From: Streptomyces cyaneochromogenes
Lineage (GTDB): Bacteria; Actinomycetota; Actinomycetes; Streptomycetales; Streptomycetaceae
Assembly: GCF_003963535.1 (NCBI RefSeq)
Contig: NZ_CP034539.1
Coordinates: 6,386,001 to 6,450,000 of the forward strand
Direction of reading: 5' to 3'
DNA length: 64,000 bases
A program made the translations under genes and the position numbers. Below, piece after piece: positions 33,219-42,442 of this stretch; the stretch's first letter is position 1; every line of letters begins with the position of its first letter. The notes beneath the pieces are model-generated. The model worked only from the letters and a program-made list of their open reading frames with translations. It did not search any database and was not told the DNA's origin.

Positions 33219-33429
33219 AGGTGCTCCTCGTCGGTACTGGGAATACAAAGCATCGCCCTACCCAGAAGGATGTTCCTTCACGGATGGGCGAAACCACGAG
33301 CCTAACAATTCAACGGCCGAAGGGGGAGGACATAAGCCATCAGAATCACGTCAACGCAGGTCAGGGCCTACGCATTCAGGCCGGAACCGGTCGGCGTCGA
33401 TCGCCGTCGAGCGGTTTCGATCGACGGAG

Positions 33430-33828
33430 TCAGTCGGCGTGGCAGCCGAGCAGTTCGGCCGTCGTTCCCTGGGACGTCGTACGGAGCGTGACGACCTTGT
33501 CGATCCGCGTCGCGTCGCCGTCGAAGCGGAAGTCGGCCCGGCCCACCTCGGCGCCGTCCTCCGCCTGGGAGCGCAGCGTGCAGTAGCCGGAGGCGCCGGC
33601 GTCCTTGCGGACCTCCAGATGGATCTTCACCGCGTCCTGCGTCGCGTCGAACTCGATCACCTCGGCGCTGATCTTGTTCTGGCCGACGTAGTGGTAGCCG
33701 AAGTAGCCGACCAGCGCCAGCAGTGCCACCCCGAGAAAGGCGCCGACGACCTTGAGTGTGCGGTCGGAGCGCGCGTCCGAGGAGCGGCCATAGCGGCCCT
33801 CGGGCGGTCGCGTGCTCGCCGTACTCAT
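33430..33828 (-). CDS. DUF4307 single-pass membrane protein
   Basis: 132 residues from ATG 33828. A basic cytoplasmic N-terminus (PPEGRYGRSSDARSDRTLK), one TM helix (VVGAFLGVALLALVGYFGYHYV), then an extracytoplasmic beta-rich domain (KISAEVIEFDATQDAVKIHLEV...GYCTLRSQAEDGAEVGRADF...VTLRTTSQGTTAELLGCHAD) with two Cys that probably pair. This is the DUF4307 layout, found next to mca in many actinobacteria; the function is not known. It is divergent from mca, separated by 148 bases. Confidence 0.88.
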   Translation of the reverse strand: MSTASTRPPEGRYGRSSDARSDRTLKVVGAFLGVALLALVGYFGYHYVGQNKISAEVIEFDATQDAVKIHLEVRKDAGASGYCTLRSQAEDGAEVGRADFRFDGDATRIDKVVTLRTTSQGTTAELLGCHAD

Positions 33829-33976
33829 GATCGTCCTTTCGGCCGGGGCGGGACGGATGTCCTGAAAGGAGGGCCTGCGGGCCGTACCGCGGAATTATCC
33901 GCCCTCCGATTCGGTCACTATAGAAGCCGCCGATCGCACCGGTTCACACCGGGCGCCGACTTTTGAGGATTGAGTC

Positions 33977-34858
33977 TTGACTGACCAGTTGCGACTGATG
34001 GCCGTCCACGCCCACCCCGACGACGAGTCGAGCAAGGGCGCGGCCACCATGGCGAAGTACGTGTCCGAGGGGGTGGACGTGCTGGTCGTGACCTGCACGG
34101 GCGGGGAGCGCGGCTCCATCCTCAATCCGAAGCTTCAGGGCGACAAGTACATCGAGGAGCACATCCACGAGGTACGCAAGAAAGAGATGGACGAGGCTCG
34201 CGAGATCCTCGGCGTGAAGCAGGAGTGGCTCGGCTTCGTCGACTCCGGCCTCCCCGAGGGCGACCCGCTGCCGCCGCTGCCGGAGGGCTGCTTCGCCCTG
34301 GAGGACGTCGACAAGGCGGCCGGCGAGCTGGTGAAGCAGATCCGTTCGTTCCGTCCCCAGGTGATCACCACCTATGACGAGAACGGCGGCTATCCGCACC
34401 CCGACCACATCATGACCCACAAGATCTCGATGGTGGCCTTCGAGGGCGCGACGGACACCGAGAAGTACCCGGAGACGGAGTACGGCCCCGCGTACCAGCC
34501 GCAGAAGCTCTACTACAACCAGGGCTTCAACCGCCCCCGCACCCAGGCGCTGCACGACGCCATGCTGGAGCGCGGCCTGGAGTCGCCGTACGGGGACTGG
34601 CTCAAGCGCTGGGACGAGTTCCAGCGCAGCGAGCGCACGATCACCACACACGTCCCGTGTGGCGACTTCTATGAGATTCGCGACAAGGCCCTGATCGCGC
34701 ACGCCACCCAGATCGACCCCGACGGCGGCTGGTTCCGGGTGCCGCTGGAGCTGCAGAGGGAGGTCTGGCCGACGGAGGAGTACGAGCTCGCGAAGTCACT
34801 CGTCGATACCTCCCTCCCCGAGGACGACCTCTTTGCGGGCATCCGCGACAATGCCTGA
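33977..34858 (+). CDS. mca: mycothiol S-conjugate amidase
   Basis: 293 residues. TTG start at 33977 with GAGGA seven bases upstream. Zinc-binding HAHPDDES (His13, Asp15, Asp16) and HPDH (His141, His144) place it in the LmbE/PIG-L deacetylase family; GGERGSILNP and the length (MshB is shorter of the two) indicate Mca rather than MshB. The enzyme cleaves mycothiol S-conjugates to a mercapturic acid, which is exported, plus GlcN-Ins for reuse: detoxification of electrophiles and antibiotics. Cytosolic. Its stop (34858) and the next ATG (34860) almost touch, suggesting translational coupling with the small membrane protein. Confidence 0.95.
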   Translation: MTDQLRLMAVHAHPDDESSKGAATMAKYVSEGVDVLVVTCTGGERGSILNPKLQGDKYIEEHIHEVRKKEMDEAREILGVKQEWLGFVDSGLPEGDPLPPLPEGCFALEDVDKAAGELVKQIRSFRPQVITTYDENGGYPHPDHIMTHKISMVAFEGATDTEKYPETEYGPAYQPQKLYYNQGFNRPRTQALHDAMLERGLESPYGDWLKRWDEFQRSERTITTHVPCGDFYEIRDKALIAHATQIDPDGGWFRVPLELQREVWPTEEYELAKSLVDTSLPEDDLFAGIRDNA

Positions 34859-34859
34859 C

Positions 34860-35102
34860 ATGAGCGCAAGCGCAAGCCTGGCAATGACACAGCTCGTCAC
34901 CCTCGCGAAGGAGGTGGACAAGGACAAGGTCACCCCCGGCGTCCTCGGTTTCATCGTCTTCGCGGTGATGGCGGTGGCGGTGTGGGGCCTGATGAAGTCC
35001 ATGAACCGCCACATGAGCAAGGTCGACTTCAAGGAGGCTCCGGACCCGACGGCGGAGGCCTCCGGCGAGAGCGCCGGGGCGAGCGGCACCGCCAAGTCGT
35101 AG
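34860..35102 (+). CDS. small membrane protein coupled to mca
   Basis: 80 residues from ATG 34860, two bases after the mca stop; an in-frame ATG at 34851 overlaps mca and is an alternative. A short amphipathic N-terminus (MTQLVTLAKEVDKDKVTPG), one TM helix (LGFIVFAVMAVAVWGLM), a basic stretch (KSMNRHMSKVDF) and a Ser/Ala/Glu tail. No SD sequence, so translation likely relies on coupling to mca. It is widely found after mca in Streptomyces, as far as I recall; function unknown, perhaps membrane recruitment of the amidase. Convergent with the large STAND gene after 20 bases, with no hairpin visible. Confidence 0.75.
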   Translation: MSASASLAMTQLVTLAKEVDKDKVTPGVLGFIVFAVMAVAVWGLMKSMNRHMSKVDFKEAPDPTAEASGESAGASGTAKS

Positions 35103-35122
35103 CGAGGCGGAGGACGGCTGGG

Positions 35123-38100
35123 TCACTGCCGGGCCGCCATCGGCACCCCCATGACCTCCCGCGCGTGGCGGTTCGGCACCATGCCGAGCCGCCAGGCCTG
35201 CCAGCCGGACTCCAGGCTCACGCCGCGTTCGAGCAGGAGCTGGTAGGCCTCCACGTAGTCGACCAGCTTCCCGTCCCGCAGCGCATGCCCGTCGCGGGAC
35301 AGCTGGGCCAGTTCCTCCTGCGCCACCGCCGTCCCGATCTCGACACCGCCCGGCGCCGCGTACGGCAGCAGTGTGCAGCGCAGGAACCGTGCCCAGTCCT
35401 CGCCTCTGCGGTCGTCGTACGACGTGAAGAGCCGCACCGCGTCCTCGCACAGCGTCAGCGCCTGCTGGGTGCGGGTGTTCCCGGCGTCCACCACCGCCAG
35501 CTCCAGGCATGTCCATGCCTCGCCGTGGGCGACGCCGATGCGCTGGAAATCGGCGCGGGCGTCCATCAGCAGCTGGCGGGCGAACCCGGAGTTCTTCAAC
35601 GAGCCCGTCTGGGCCGCCCGCTGGTCGCGGGTCACGCGGGCCGAGTGATGGCGGGCGCAGGCGAGGCCGTACACGTCCCGCATGCGGGAGAACATCGTGC
35701 GGGAGCGTTCCAGCTCGCGGACCGCCAGGTCCAGGTTGCCGGTCTCCTCCAGGGCCTGGCCCAGGTAGTAGACGGACCAGGCCTCGCCGCGCGCGTCCTC
35801 GTTGTCGCGGTGCCGGGAGGCCGCCTGGCGCAGTCCGTCCACCGCCGGGGACGGGTCACCGGCGACCAGGCGGGCCCGGGAGAGCTGGGTCATCGCCCAG
35901 GCCTCGCCCCGGGCGTCACGCGTACGGCCGTACAACTCCAGGGCCGTCCGCAACTCGGCTTCCGCGCTCGGTACGTCGCCCCTGCGCAGGCTCAGTTGCC
36001 CCAGCTGGAAGTGGGCCCAGGCCTCGCCGTGGATGGACTCGCCGGCACGGTGCAGGGACAGGGATTCGGTCAGGAGGGCGAGGGACTCCGAGATCCGGCC
36101 CTGGTCCCGTTCCACGGCCGCCAGCGCGTGCATCGTCCAGGCGCGGTCCGTCGCCAGCGCCGGGGCGGACTGCAGGTCCAGGGCCTCGCGGAGCTTCGTC
36201 GCCGCCTCGGTGAGGTTGCCCTGGTGGTGCAGGGTGATGCCGAGGGAGCACAGGGCCCGGGCCGCGCCCGCGTCGTGGTGGGCCTCCATGTAGAGGTCGA
36301 CGACCGAGGTCAGGGTCGTGCGGGCCTTGTCCAGCTCGCCGAGCTGGCGGGCCGCGATGCCGGTGCGCCACTGCACCGAGCGGACCAGCAGCCCCTGGTC
36401 CACCTCCTGCGCCAGCTCGCTGATCTCGCCGAGGCGGTAGAGGTCGCCCCGCAGGAGGCAGTAGTCGCACAGGGCGCCGAGCAGGTTCAGGACCGCCGCC
36501 TGGTTCACGTCCTGCGCGTGCCGGAGTGCGGCCGTGATGAAGCTCGACTCGTCGTCCAGCCAGCGCAGCGCGTCGTCCAGCGAGGTGAAGCCGTGCGGGC
36601 TGAAGCGGTCCGAGCGGGTCGACATGTTGCCGTCGACCAGGCGCAGCACGGAGTCCGCCAGCTCCGCGTAGTTCACGATCAACCGTTCCTGCGCCGCCGT
36701 ACGCTCCGCCGGTTCCTCCTCGTCGAGGAGGCGGGCCTGGGCGAAGGCGCGGACCAGGTCGTGCAGGCGGTAGCGGCTGCCGCGCACATGGTCGATCAGA
36801 CCCGACCGGGACAGGGCCACCAGGTGGCGGGTCGCCTCCGCCTCGTCCGTGGCCAGCAGCGACGCCGCCGCGGCGGCGCCCAGGGAGGCCCGGCCCGCCA
36901 GAGCCAGCCTGCGCAGCAGGCGCCGCGCGACCTCCGACTGGTCCGTGTAGCGCAGCCACAGCACCCGTTCGATCGGCTCCACGGGGCCGTACGCGCCCAG
37001 GTCCGTCGCCAGCGTGCGCGGTGAACGCGGGCCCAGCGACGAACCCGCGATGCGCAGCGCCAGTGGCAGCCCGCCGCACAACTCCCGTATCCGGTCGGCG
37101 GATTCGGCGTCGTAGGGCGCCGAGGAATCCTGCGCCGCCGCCGTCAGCAACTCCTCCGCGCCGGCCGCGTCCAGCGACTCCACCGGAAGCCGGTGCACCC
37201 AGGCGGCGAGGTCCGCGGGCAGGTCCAGAGGCTCGCGGGCGGTGACCAGGACCAGGCTGTCGGAGCGCTCGGGGATCAGGGAGCGGACCTGTTCCGGGTC
37301 CGAGGCGTCGTCCAGTACGACCGTGACCGGCAGGCCGGTCAGGTGCTGGTGGTAGAGCTCGCTCAGCCGCTTGACCTGCTGTTCGGCCGACGAGCGCTCG
37401 CGGAACAGGAGCTGCTCGCGCGGGGCGCCCAAACGGTTCAGCAGATGCAGCAGCGCGTCTCTCGTCGACAGCGGCGGCTCCTGCGACGTGTCGCCGCGCA
37501 GGTCCACCACGCACGCGCCCCGGAACTGGTCCTTGAGGTCATGGGCGGCGCGGACCGCCAGTGCCGTACGACCGCTGCCCGGCGCCCCGTGCAGGACCAC
37601 GACCGTCGGCTTCGTCTCCGTACTCGCGCGTGCCGCCTGCACCCACTGCCGGATGCGGGCCATCTCCTGCCTGCGGCCCGCGAACGGGTCCTCCGGCTCC
37701 GGGAGCTGACCGAACGACTGCTCCAGCACGCTCCGGCCGCGGGCCGCCGCGCTCTTGTCCGCGCCCTTGAGCCGCGGCCCCGTCTTCTTCGGGCCGGTGG
37801 ACGCGCTCAGCACCCGCTGCTGGTCGAGGAACGGACGGATGCCCCGTACCTCCAGCGCCGTCAGCCACTGCAGGCGCAGCTGCTGCGGGCCGCCGGGCTG
37901 GCCGACGGCGCCCGCGCGGTGGTGCGCGGCCGGCAGATGGGTGCCGGCCACCTTCGCCACCGTCGCCGCCGCGCCGACGACGCCCACGGTCACGCCCGCG
38001 CCGACCGCGGTGCCCGTGCCCGTGCCGAGCGCCAGGTCGGAGACGACGGCCGTGACCGCCGCGACACCCGCCACCATCAGCGGCGTACGGCCGCCCTCCC

Positions 38101-38323
38101 GCGCGAACCGCTGCCCGAACGTCAGCCGGCCGGCCTCCGCCTCGTCCAGCGCGCGCGTATACGCCTCGTACTCCTCGGCCGCCGTCTGCGCCATGGAGTC
38201 CAGCGCCCCGCGCGCCCGCGACAACAGCACCTGCCCGTCGACGCTCCCGCCCGAGCGCCGCACCTCCTCCTCCACGGCCCGGGCCAACAGCCGCTCGGCG
38301 TCGGCCCGATGGCTGTCCCGCAT
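35123..38323 (-). CDS. STAND-NTPase (NB-ARC-like)/TPR protein with membrane segments
   Basis: 1066 residues from ATG 38323, GGAGGGG upstream. Residues about 1-75 are helical; 82-126 are hydrophobic (two putative TM helices: LMVAGVAAVTAVVSDLAL and VGAGVTVGVVGAAATVAKVAG). The NB-ARC-like ATPase (about 210-560) has a P-loop GAPGSGRT at 246-253, with Arg in place of the usual Lys, and Walker B VTVVLDDA (333-340). Helical winged-helix-like and linker segments follow (LGGAAAASLL..., YRLHDLVRAFAQ). About 640-1010 is a series of TPRs with the recurrent motif GEAW. Without an N-terminal DNA-binding or effector domain, it is a signalling or scaffold protein, likely membrane-tethered. Function unknown. 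Divergent from the Pro-rich protein. Confidence 0.85.
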   Translation of the reverse strand: MRDSHRADAERLLARAVEEEVRRSGGSVDGQVLLSRARGALDSMAQTAAEEYEAYTRALDEAEAGRLTFGQRFAREGGRTPLMVAGVAAVTAVVSDLALGTGTGTAVGAGVTVGVVGAAATVAKVAGTHLPAAHHRAGAVGQPGGPQQLRLQWLTALEVRGIRPFLDQQRVLSASTGPKKTGPRLKGADKSAAARGRSVLEQSFGQLPEPEDPFAGRRQEMARIRQWVQAARASTETKPTVVVLHGAPGSGRTALAVRAAHDLKDQFRGACVVDLRGDTSQEPPLSTRDALLHLLNRLGAPREQLLFRERSSAEQQVKRLSELYHQHLTGLPVTVVLDDASDPEQVRSLIPERSDSLVLVTAREPLDLPADLAAWVHRLPVESLDAAGAEELLTAAAQDSSAPYDAESADRIRELCGGLPLALRIAGSSLGPRSPRTLATDLGAYGPVEPIERVLWLRYTDQSEVARRLLRRLALAGRASLGAAAAASLLATDEAEATRHLVALSRSGLIDHVRGSRYRLHDLVRAFAQARLLDEEEPAERTAAQERLIVNYAELADSVLRLVDGNMSTRSDRFSPHGFTSLDDALRWLDDESSFITAALRHAQDVNQAAVLNLLGALCDYCLLRGDLYRLGEISELAQEVDQGLLVRSVQWRTGIAARQLGELDKARTTLTSVVDLYMEAHHDAGAARALCSLGITLHHQGNLTEAATKLREALDLQSAPALATDRAWTMHALAAVERDQGRISESLALLTESLSLHRAGESIHGEAWAHFQLGQLSLRRGDVPSAEAELRTALELYGRTRDARGEAWAMTQLSRARLVAGDPSPAVDGLRQAASRHRDNEDARGEAWSVYYLGQALEETGNLDLAVRELERSRTMFSRMRDVYGLACARHHSARVTRDQRAAQTGSLKNSGFARQLLMDARADFQRIGVAHGEAWTCLELAVVDAGNTRTQQALTLCEDAVRLFTSYDDRRGEDWARFLRCTLLPYAAPGGVEIGTAVAQEELAQLSRDGHALRDGKLVDYVEAYQLLLERGVSLESGWQAWRLGMVPNRHAREVMGVPMAARQ

Positions 38324-38494
38324 GTCACGTCCCCCTCCGGTGGCAACGGCGTTCTTGGTCAAGTGTGCTGCGGACGGCGCATCGGGGCGAGGGGGCGAGC
38401 GGACTTCGATCACCTTGCAAGATCGGTGAATTGGCGCGGAGGGGGGCGGTGGCTCTGGTGTTCGCGCGCACGAACGGGAAGGTCGGGGGAGAAC

Positions 38495-38878
38495 ATGAGC
38501 TGGGCGAACAACGGGCCTGCGGGCCCGGCGCAGGGGCAGCCGTACGGTCCGTCACAGCCTCCGGGCCCGCCGCGGAGTGTGGAGTCGGCGCCCACGGAGA
38601 AGGCCAAGGCGGATCAGGTGCGGTACGGACCGGTCGAGGTGTCGGCCGACGGCACCGATTCGGGGTCGTACCTTGAGCTGGACACGCCGAAGCCGGTCGT
38701 GATGAGCTCCACCAACGGCGCGGACATCATCTTCTCGGGAAGCCTCGCCCCGAATCTGTTCGTCCCGGACTCCGTTTCCGACCTGGCCCCGTGGCACGAC
38801 CCAGAAGCCGTCCCGACGGCCGTGGACGGCCTCGAGAGCGACGGGAAAACTCAAGGTCACGGTCTGGGAGACGCCTGA
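38495..38878 (+). CDS. small Pro/Gly-rich hypothetical protein
   Basis: 127 residues from ATG 38495 with GGGGGAGA just upstream. The first 30 residues are Pro/Gly/Gln (MSWANNGPAGPAQGQPYGPS). The rest is soluble and unremarkable (VRYGPVEVSADGTDSGSYLEL...IIFSGSLAPNLFVPDSV). No membrane segment or signal peptide. I do not recognise a function. It is divergent from the STAND gene 171 bases away, and 37 bases upstream of the DUF255 gene on the same strand. The divergent placement and small size would suit a partner of the STAND protein, but this is speculation. Confidence 0.65.
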   Translation: MSWANNGPAGPAQGQPYGPSQPPGPPRSVESAPTEKAKADQVRYGPVEVSADGTDSGSYLELDTPKPVVMSSTNGADIIFSGSLAPNLFVPDSVSDLAPWHDPEAVPTAVDGLESDGKTQGHGLGDA

Positions 38879-38915
38879 CGTCTGACCGGCGGGGTACTGC
38901 GGCAGGATGGACCCC

Positions 38916-40973
38916 ATGCCGAACCGACTGGCTCACGAGACGTCCCCCTACCTCCTCCAGCACGCGGACAACCCCGTCGACTGGTGGCCGTGGTCGGCCG
39001 AGGCCTTCGAGGAGGCCCGCAAGAGCGGCAAACCGGTCCTGCTCAGCGTCGGCTACAGCAGCTGTCACTGGTGTCACGTGATGGCACACGAGTCCTTCGA
39101 GGACCAGGAGACCGCCGACTACCTCAACGCCCACTTCGTCAGCGTCAAGGTCGACCGCGAGGAACGCCCCGACGTGGACGCCGTCTACATGGAGGCCGTC
39201 CAGGCGGCCACCGGCCAGGGCGGCTGGCCCATGACGGTGTTCCTCACCCCGGACGCCGAGCCCTTCTACTTCGGCACCTACTTCCCGCCCGCGCCCCGGC
39301 AGGGGATGCCGTCCTTCCGGCAGGTCCTGGAGGGCGTGCGCAGCGCCTGGACCGACCGGCGCGAGGAGGTCGCCGACGTCGCGGGGAAGATCGTGCGGGA
39401 CCTCGCCGGGCGGGAGATCTCCTACGGCGGGCCCGAGGCGCCCGGTGAGCAGGAGCTGTCGGCGGCGTTGCTCGGGCTCACCCGGGAGTACGACCCGCAG
39501 CGGGGCGGGTTCGGCGGGGCACCGAAGTTCCCGCCGTCCATGGTGATCGAGTTCCTGCTGCGGCATCACGCGCGGACCGGTGCCGAGGGCGCGCTGGAGA
39601 TGGCGCGGGACACCTGCGAGCGGATGGCCCGGGGCGGCATCTACGACCAGCTCGGCGGTGGCTTCGCCCGCTACTCCGTCGACCGCGACTGGGTCGTGCC
39701 GCACTTCGAGAAGATGCTGTACGACAACGCCCTGCTGTGCCGCGCCTACGCCCACCTCTGGCGCGCCACCGCCCGCGGCGGAGCCGCTGATGAACTCAGC
39801 GAGCTCGCCCGCCGCGTGGCTCTGGAGACCGCGGACTTCATGGTGCGTGAACTGCGCACCGCCGAGGGCGGGTTCGCCTCCGCGCTCGACGCCGACAGCG
39901 ACGACGGGACCGGCAGGCACGTCGAGGGCGCCTACTACGTGTGGACCCCGCAGCAGCTGCGTGACGTCCTCGGCGACGACGACGCCGAACTCGCCGCCCG
40001 GTACTTCGGTGTCACGCAGGAGGGCACCTTCGAGCACGGCTCCTCCGTGCTGCAGCTGCCGCAGCAGGACGGGCTTTTCGACGCCGAGAAGATCACCTCC
40101 GTACGGCAGCGGCTGCTCGACAGTCGCGGCGAACGCTCCGCCCCCGGCCGCGACGACAAGATCGTCGCCGCCTGGAACGGCCTCGCCGTCGCCGCCCTCG
40201 CCGAGACCGGCGCCTACTTCGACCGCCCCGACCTCGTGGAGGCCGCCCTCGGCGCCGCCGACCTCCTCGTCCGGCTGCACCTCGGCGACCACGCCCGCCT
40301 CGCCCGCACCAGCAAGGACGGCCAGGTCGGCGCCAACGCGGGTGTGCTGGAGGACTACGCCGATGTCGCCGAGGGCTTCCTCGCGCTCGCGTCCGTCACC
40401 GGCGAGGGCGTCTGGCTGGAGTTCGCCGGGTTCCTGCTCGACCACGTCCTCGCCCGTTTCGTCGACGAGGAGTCCGGCGCCCTGTACGACACCGCCGCCG
40501 ACGCCGAGCAGCTGATCCGCCGGCCCCAGGACCCCACCGACAACGCCGCCCCCGCCGGCTGGACCGCGGCGGCCGGCGCCCTGCTGAGCTATGCCGCGCA
40601 GACCGGCGCCGAGCCCCATCGCATCGCCGCCGAGCGGGCGTTGGGCGTCGTCAAGGCCCTCGGCCCGCGCGTCCCCCGTTTCATCGCCTGGGGGCTCGCG
40701 GTCGCCGAGGCCAACCTCGACGGGCCGCGCGAGGTCGCGATCGTCGGACCGGCCCTCGATGACAAGGCGACAAAGGCTCTGCACCGTACGGCACTTCTGG
40801 CCACCGCCCCGGGGGCAGTCGTGGCCGTGGGAACTCCGGAGAGTGACGAGTTTCCGCTTCTCGTCGAACGTCCGTTGCAGCAGGGCGAACCTGCGGCCTA
40901 TGTCTGCCGCAACTTCACCTGCGACGCTCCGACCACCGATCCCGACCGCCTGCGAACCACTCTGACCAGCTGA
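38916..40973 (+). CDS. DUF255 thioredoxin-domain protein (YyaL/spermatogenesis-associated protein 20 type)
   Basis: 685 residues from ATG 38916 (AGGA eight bases upstream); ATG 38907 is an alternative. The N-terminal 165 residues are the DUF255 thioredoxin-fold domain, NRLAHETSPYLLQHADNPVDWW, with CHWC at 50-53 (SSCHWCHVMAHESFED). About 190-650 is an (alpha/alpha)6 barrel resembling GH127/AGE-type fold (GGIYDQLGGGFARYSVDRDW, PHFEKMLYDNALL). This conserved bacterial/animal protein is thought to be an oxidoreductase or sugar-related enzyme; the activity is not established to my knowledge. Cytosolic. Alone in its transcription unit or co-transcribed with the small protein upstream. Confidence 0.92.
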   Translation: MPNRLAHETSPYLLQHADNPVDWWPWSAEAFEEARKSGKPVLLSVGYSSCHWCHVMAHESFEDQETADYLNAHFVSVKVDREERPDVDAVYMEAVQAATGQGGWPMTVFLTPDAEPFYFGTYFPPAPRQGMPSFRQVLEGVRSAWTDRREEVADVAGKIVRDLAGREISYGGPEAPGEQELSAALLGLTREYDPQRGGFGGAPKFPPSMVIEFLLRHHARTGAEGALEMARDTCERMARGGIYDQLGGGFARYSVDRDWVVPHFEKMLYDNALLCRAYAHLWRATARGGAADELSELARRVALETADFMVRELRTAEGGFASALDADSDDGTGRHVEGAYYVWTPQQLRDVLGDDDAELAARYFGVTQEGTFEHGSSVLQLPQQDGLFDAEKITSVRQRLLDSRGERSAPGRDDKIVAAWNGLAVAALAETGAYFDRPDLVEAALGAADLLVRLHLGDHARLARTSKDGQVGANAGVLEDYADVAEGFLALASVTGEGVWLEFAGFLLDHVLARFVDEESGALYDTAADAEQLIRRPQDPTDNAAPAGWTAAAGALLSYAAQTGAEPHRIAAERALGVVKALGPRVPRFIAWGLAVAEANLDGPREVAIVGPALDDKATKALHRTALLATAPGAVVAVGTPESDEFPLLVERPLQQGEPAAYVCRNFTCDAPTTDPDRLRTTLTS

Positions 40974-41164
40974 AACGGCAGCGGGTTCGGGACGGTTACG
41001 CAGGCCGTGTTCGAATTGTTCACTCTCGGGGATCGTTGTGATGAAACGCGCTCTTCACTGAAACGGTCTGCGGACTTCACAGATCCCCCTTAATCTCTGC
41101 ACAGTGCCGCGACTGGTGTGACTCACTGTCGCGACAGGGGGCATTGGGGATCTGGGGGGATCTG

Positions 41165-42442
41165 TTGTTGACGTCTGTCTTCATATCTGCTGTGTCGCTG
41201 GCCTTGTTCTGGATGGCGGCCTTCACCCTGTGGTGGCAGATGCACGCGTGGCGCACGCCCGAGGTGCTCGCCTCCACCCGGTTCAGCAGACCGGACGGGG
41301 ACGAGCACGTCTCGTTCTCACTGCTACTGCCGGCCCGGCACGAACAGGCCGTGCTGGACCACACCATCCAGCGACTGCTGGAGTCCACACACACCGACTT
41401 CGAGATCATCGTCATCGTCGGGCACGACGACCCGGAGACCACGGAGGTCGCCGAGAAGGCGGCCGCCCGTGACCCGCGCGTCCGGGTCGTCGTCGACACC
41501 CATGAGAAGAAGAACAAGCCGAAGGCCATGAACACGGCGCTGCCGCACTGCCGCGGCGACGTCGTCGGGGTCTTCGACGCCGAGGACCAGGTCCACCCGG
41601 AGCTCCTCGCGCACGTGGACCACGCGTTCCGGACGACCGGGGCGGACGTCGTCCAGGGCGGGGTCCAGCTCATCAACTTCCACTCCAGCTGGTACAGCCT
41701 GCGCAACTGCCTGGAGTACTTCTTCTGGTTCCGCTCCCGGCTCCATCTGCACGCGCAGAAGGGGTTCATCCCGCTCGGCGGCAACACCGTCTTCGTGCGC
41801 ACCGACGTGCTGCGGGAGGCCGACGGCTGGGATCCCAACTGCCTCGCCGAGGACTGCGACCTGGGCGTGCGGCTGTCCAGCGTCGGCAAGAAGGTCGTCG
41901 TCGCCTACGACTCCGACATGGTGACCAAGGAGGAGACGCCGGGCAGCCTGATGTCGCTGCTCAAGCAGCGCACCCGCTGGAACCAGGGCTTCCTGCAGGT
42001 CTACCGGAAGAAGGACTGGAAGCAACTGCCCACCTTCGGGCAGCGGTTGCTCGCCCGGTACACCCTCATGACGCCGTTCATGCAGGCCTTCACCGGGCTC
42101 ATCATCCCGCTCAACATCGCGATCGCGGTCTTCCTCGACGTGTCCGTGAGCGTCGCCTTCATCACCTTCCTGCCGGCCGTCACCGCGCTCGTCACCTTCG
42201 TCTTCGAGATCGTCGGACTGCACGACTTCGGCAAGCAGTACGGACTTCGGGTGCGCTTCGTGCACTACGTGAAGCTCGTCGTGGGCGGCCCCTTCTACCA
42301 GGTGCTCCTCGCCGGGGCCGCCGTCCGCGCCGTATGGCGTGAGCAACGCGGCCAGAACGACTGGGAGTTGACCAGCCACGTCGGCGCGCATCTCACCGAT
42401 GCCGAAGTGACCCGAGACCTCCGAGAGGACGTCCCTGCGTGA
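41165..42442 (+). CDS. membrane glycosyltransferase family 2 (processive-type)
   Basis: 425 residues from TTG 41165, chosen because GGGGGGA (about 41154-41160) lies four bases upstream; a TTG at 41144 would add seven residues. One N-terminal TM helix (LLTSVFISAVSLALFWMAAF), then a GT-A domain: LLLPARHEQ, nucleotide-binding region DDPETTE, DAEDQ (metal-binding DxD-like), LAEDCDLGVRL (TED-like catalytic motif) and QRTRWNQGF (QxxRW-type motif of processive synthases). Three or four C-terminal TM helices follow. These features resemble cellulose/chitin/hyaluronan-type synthases such as CslA, suggesting a beta-glycan synthase exporting a chain. First gene of a coupled four-gene operon; its stop overlaps the next start (GTGA). 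Confidence 0.85.
   Translation: MLTSVFISAVSLALFWMAAFTLWWQMHAWRTPEVLASTRFSRPDGDEHVSFSLLLPARHEQAVLDHTIQRLLESTHTDFEIIVIVGHDDPETTEVAEKAAARDPRVRVVVDTHEKKNKPKAMNTALPHCRGDVVGVFDAEDQVHPELLAHVDHAFRTTGADVVQGGVQLINFHSSWYSLRNCLEYFFWFRSRLHLHAQKGFIPLGGNTVFVRTDVLREADGWDPNCLAEDCDLGVRLSSVGKKVVVAYDSDMVTKEETPGSLMSLLKQRTRWNQGFLQVYRKKDWKQLPTFGQRLLARYTLMTPFMQAFTGLIIPLNIAIAVFLDVSVSVAFITFLPAVTALVTFVFEIVGLHDFGKQYGLRVRFVHYVKLVVGGPFYQVLLAGAAVRAVWREQRGQNDWELTSHVGAHLTDAEVTRDLREDVPA

Noticed and set aside
38495..38878. Merging the small Pro-rich protein with the DUF255 gene as one frame
   Set aside because: They are in different frames with a stop at 38878, and each has its own SD-like sequence and start.
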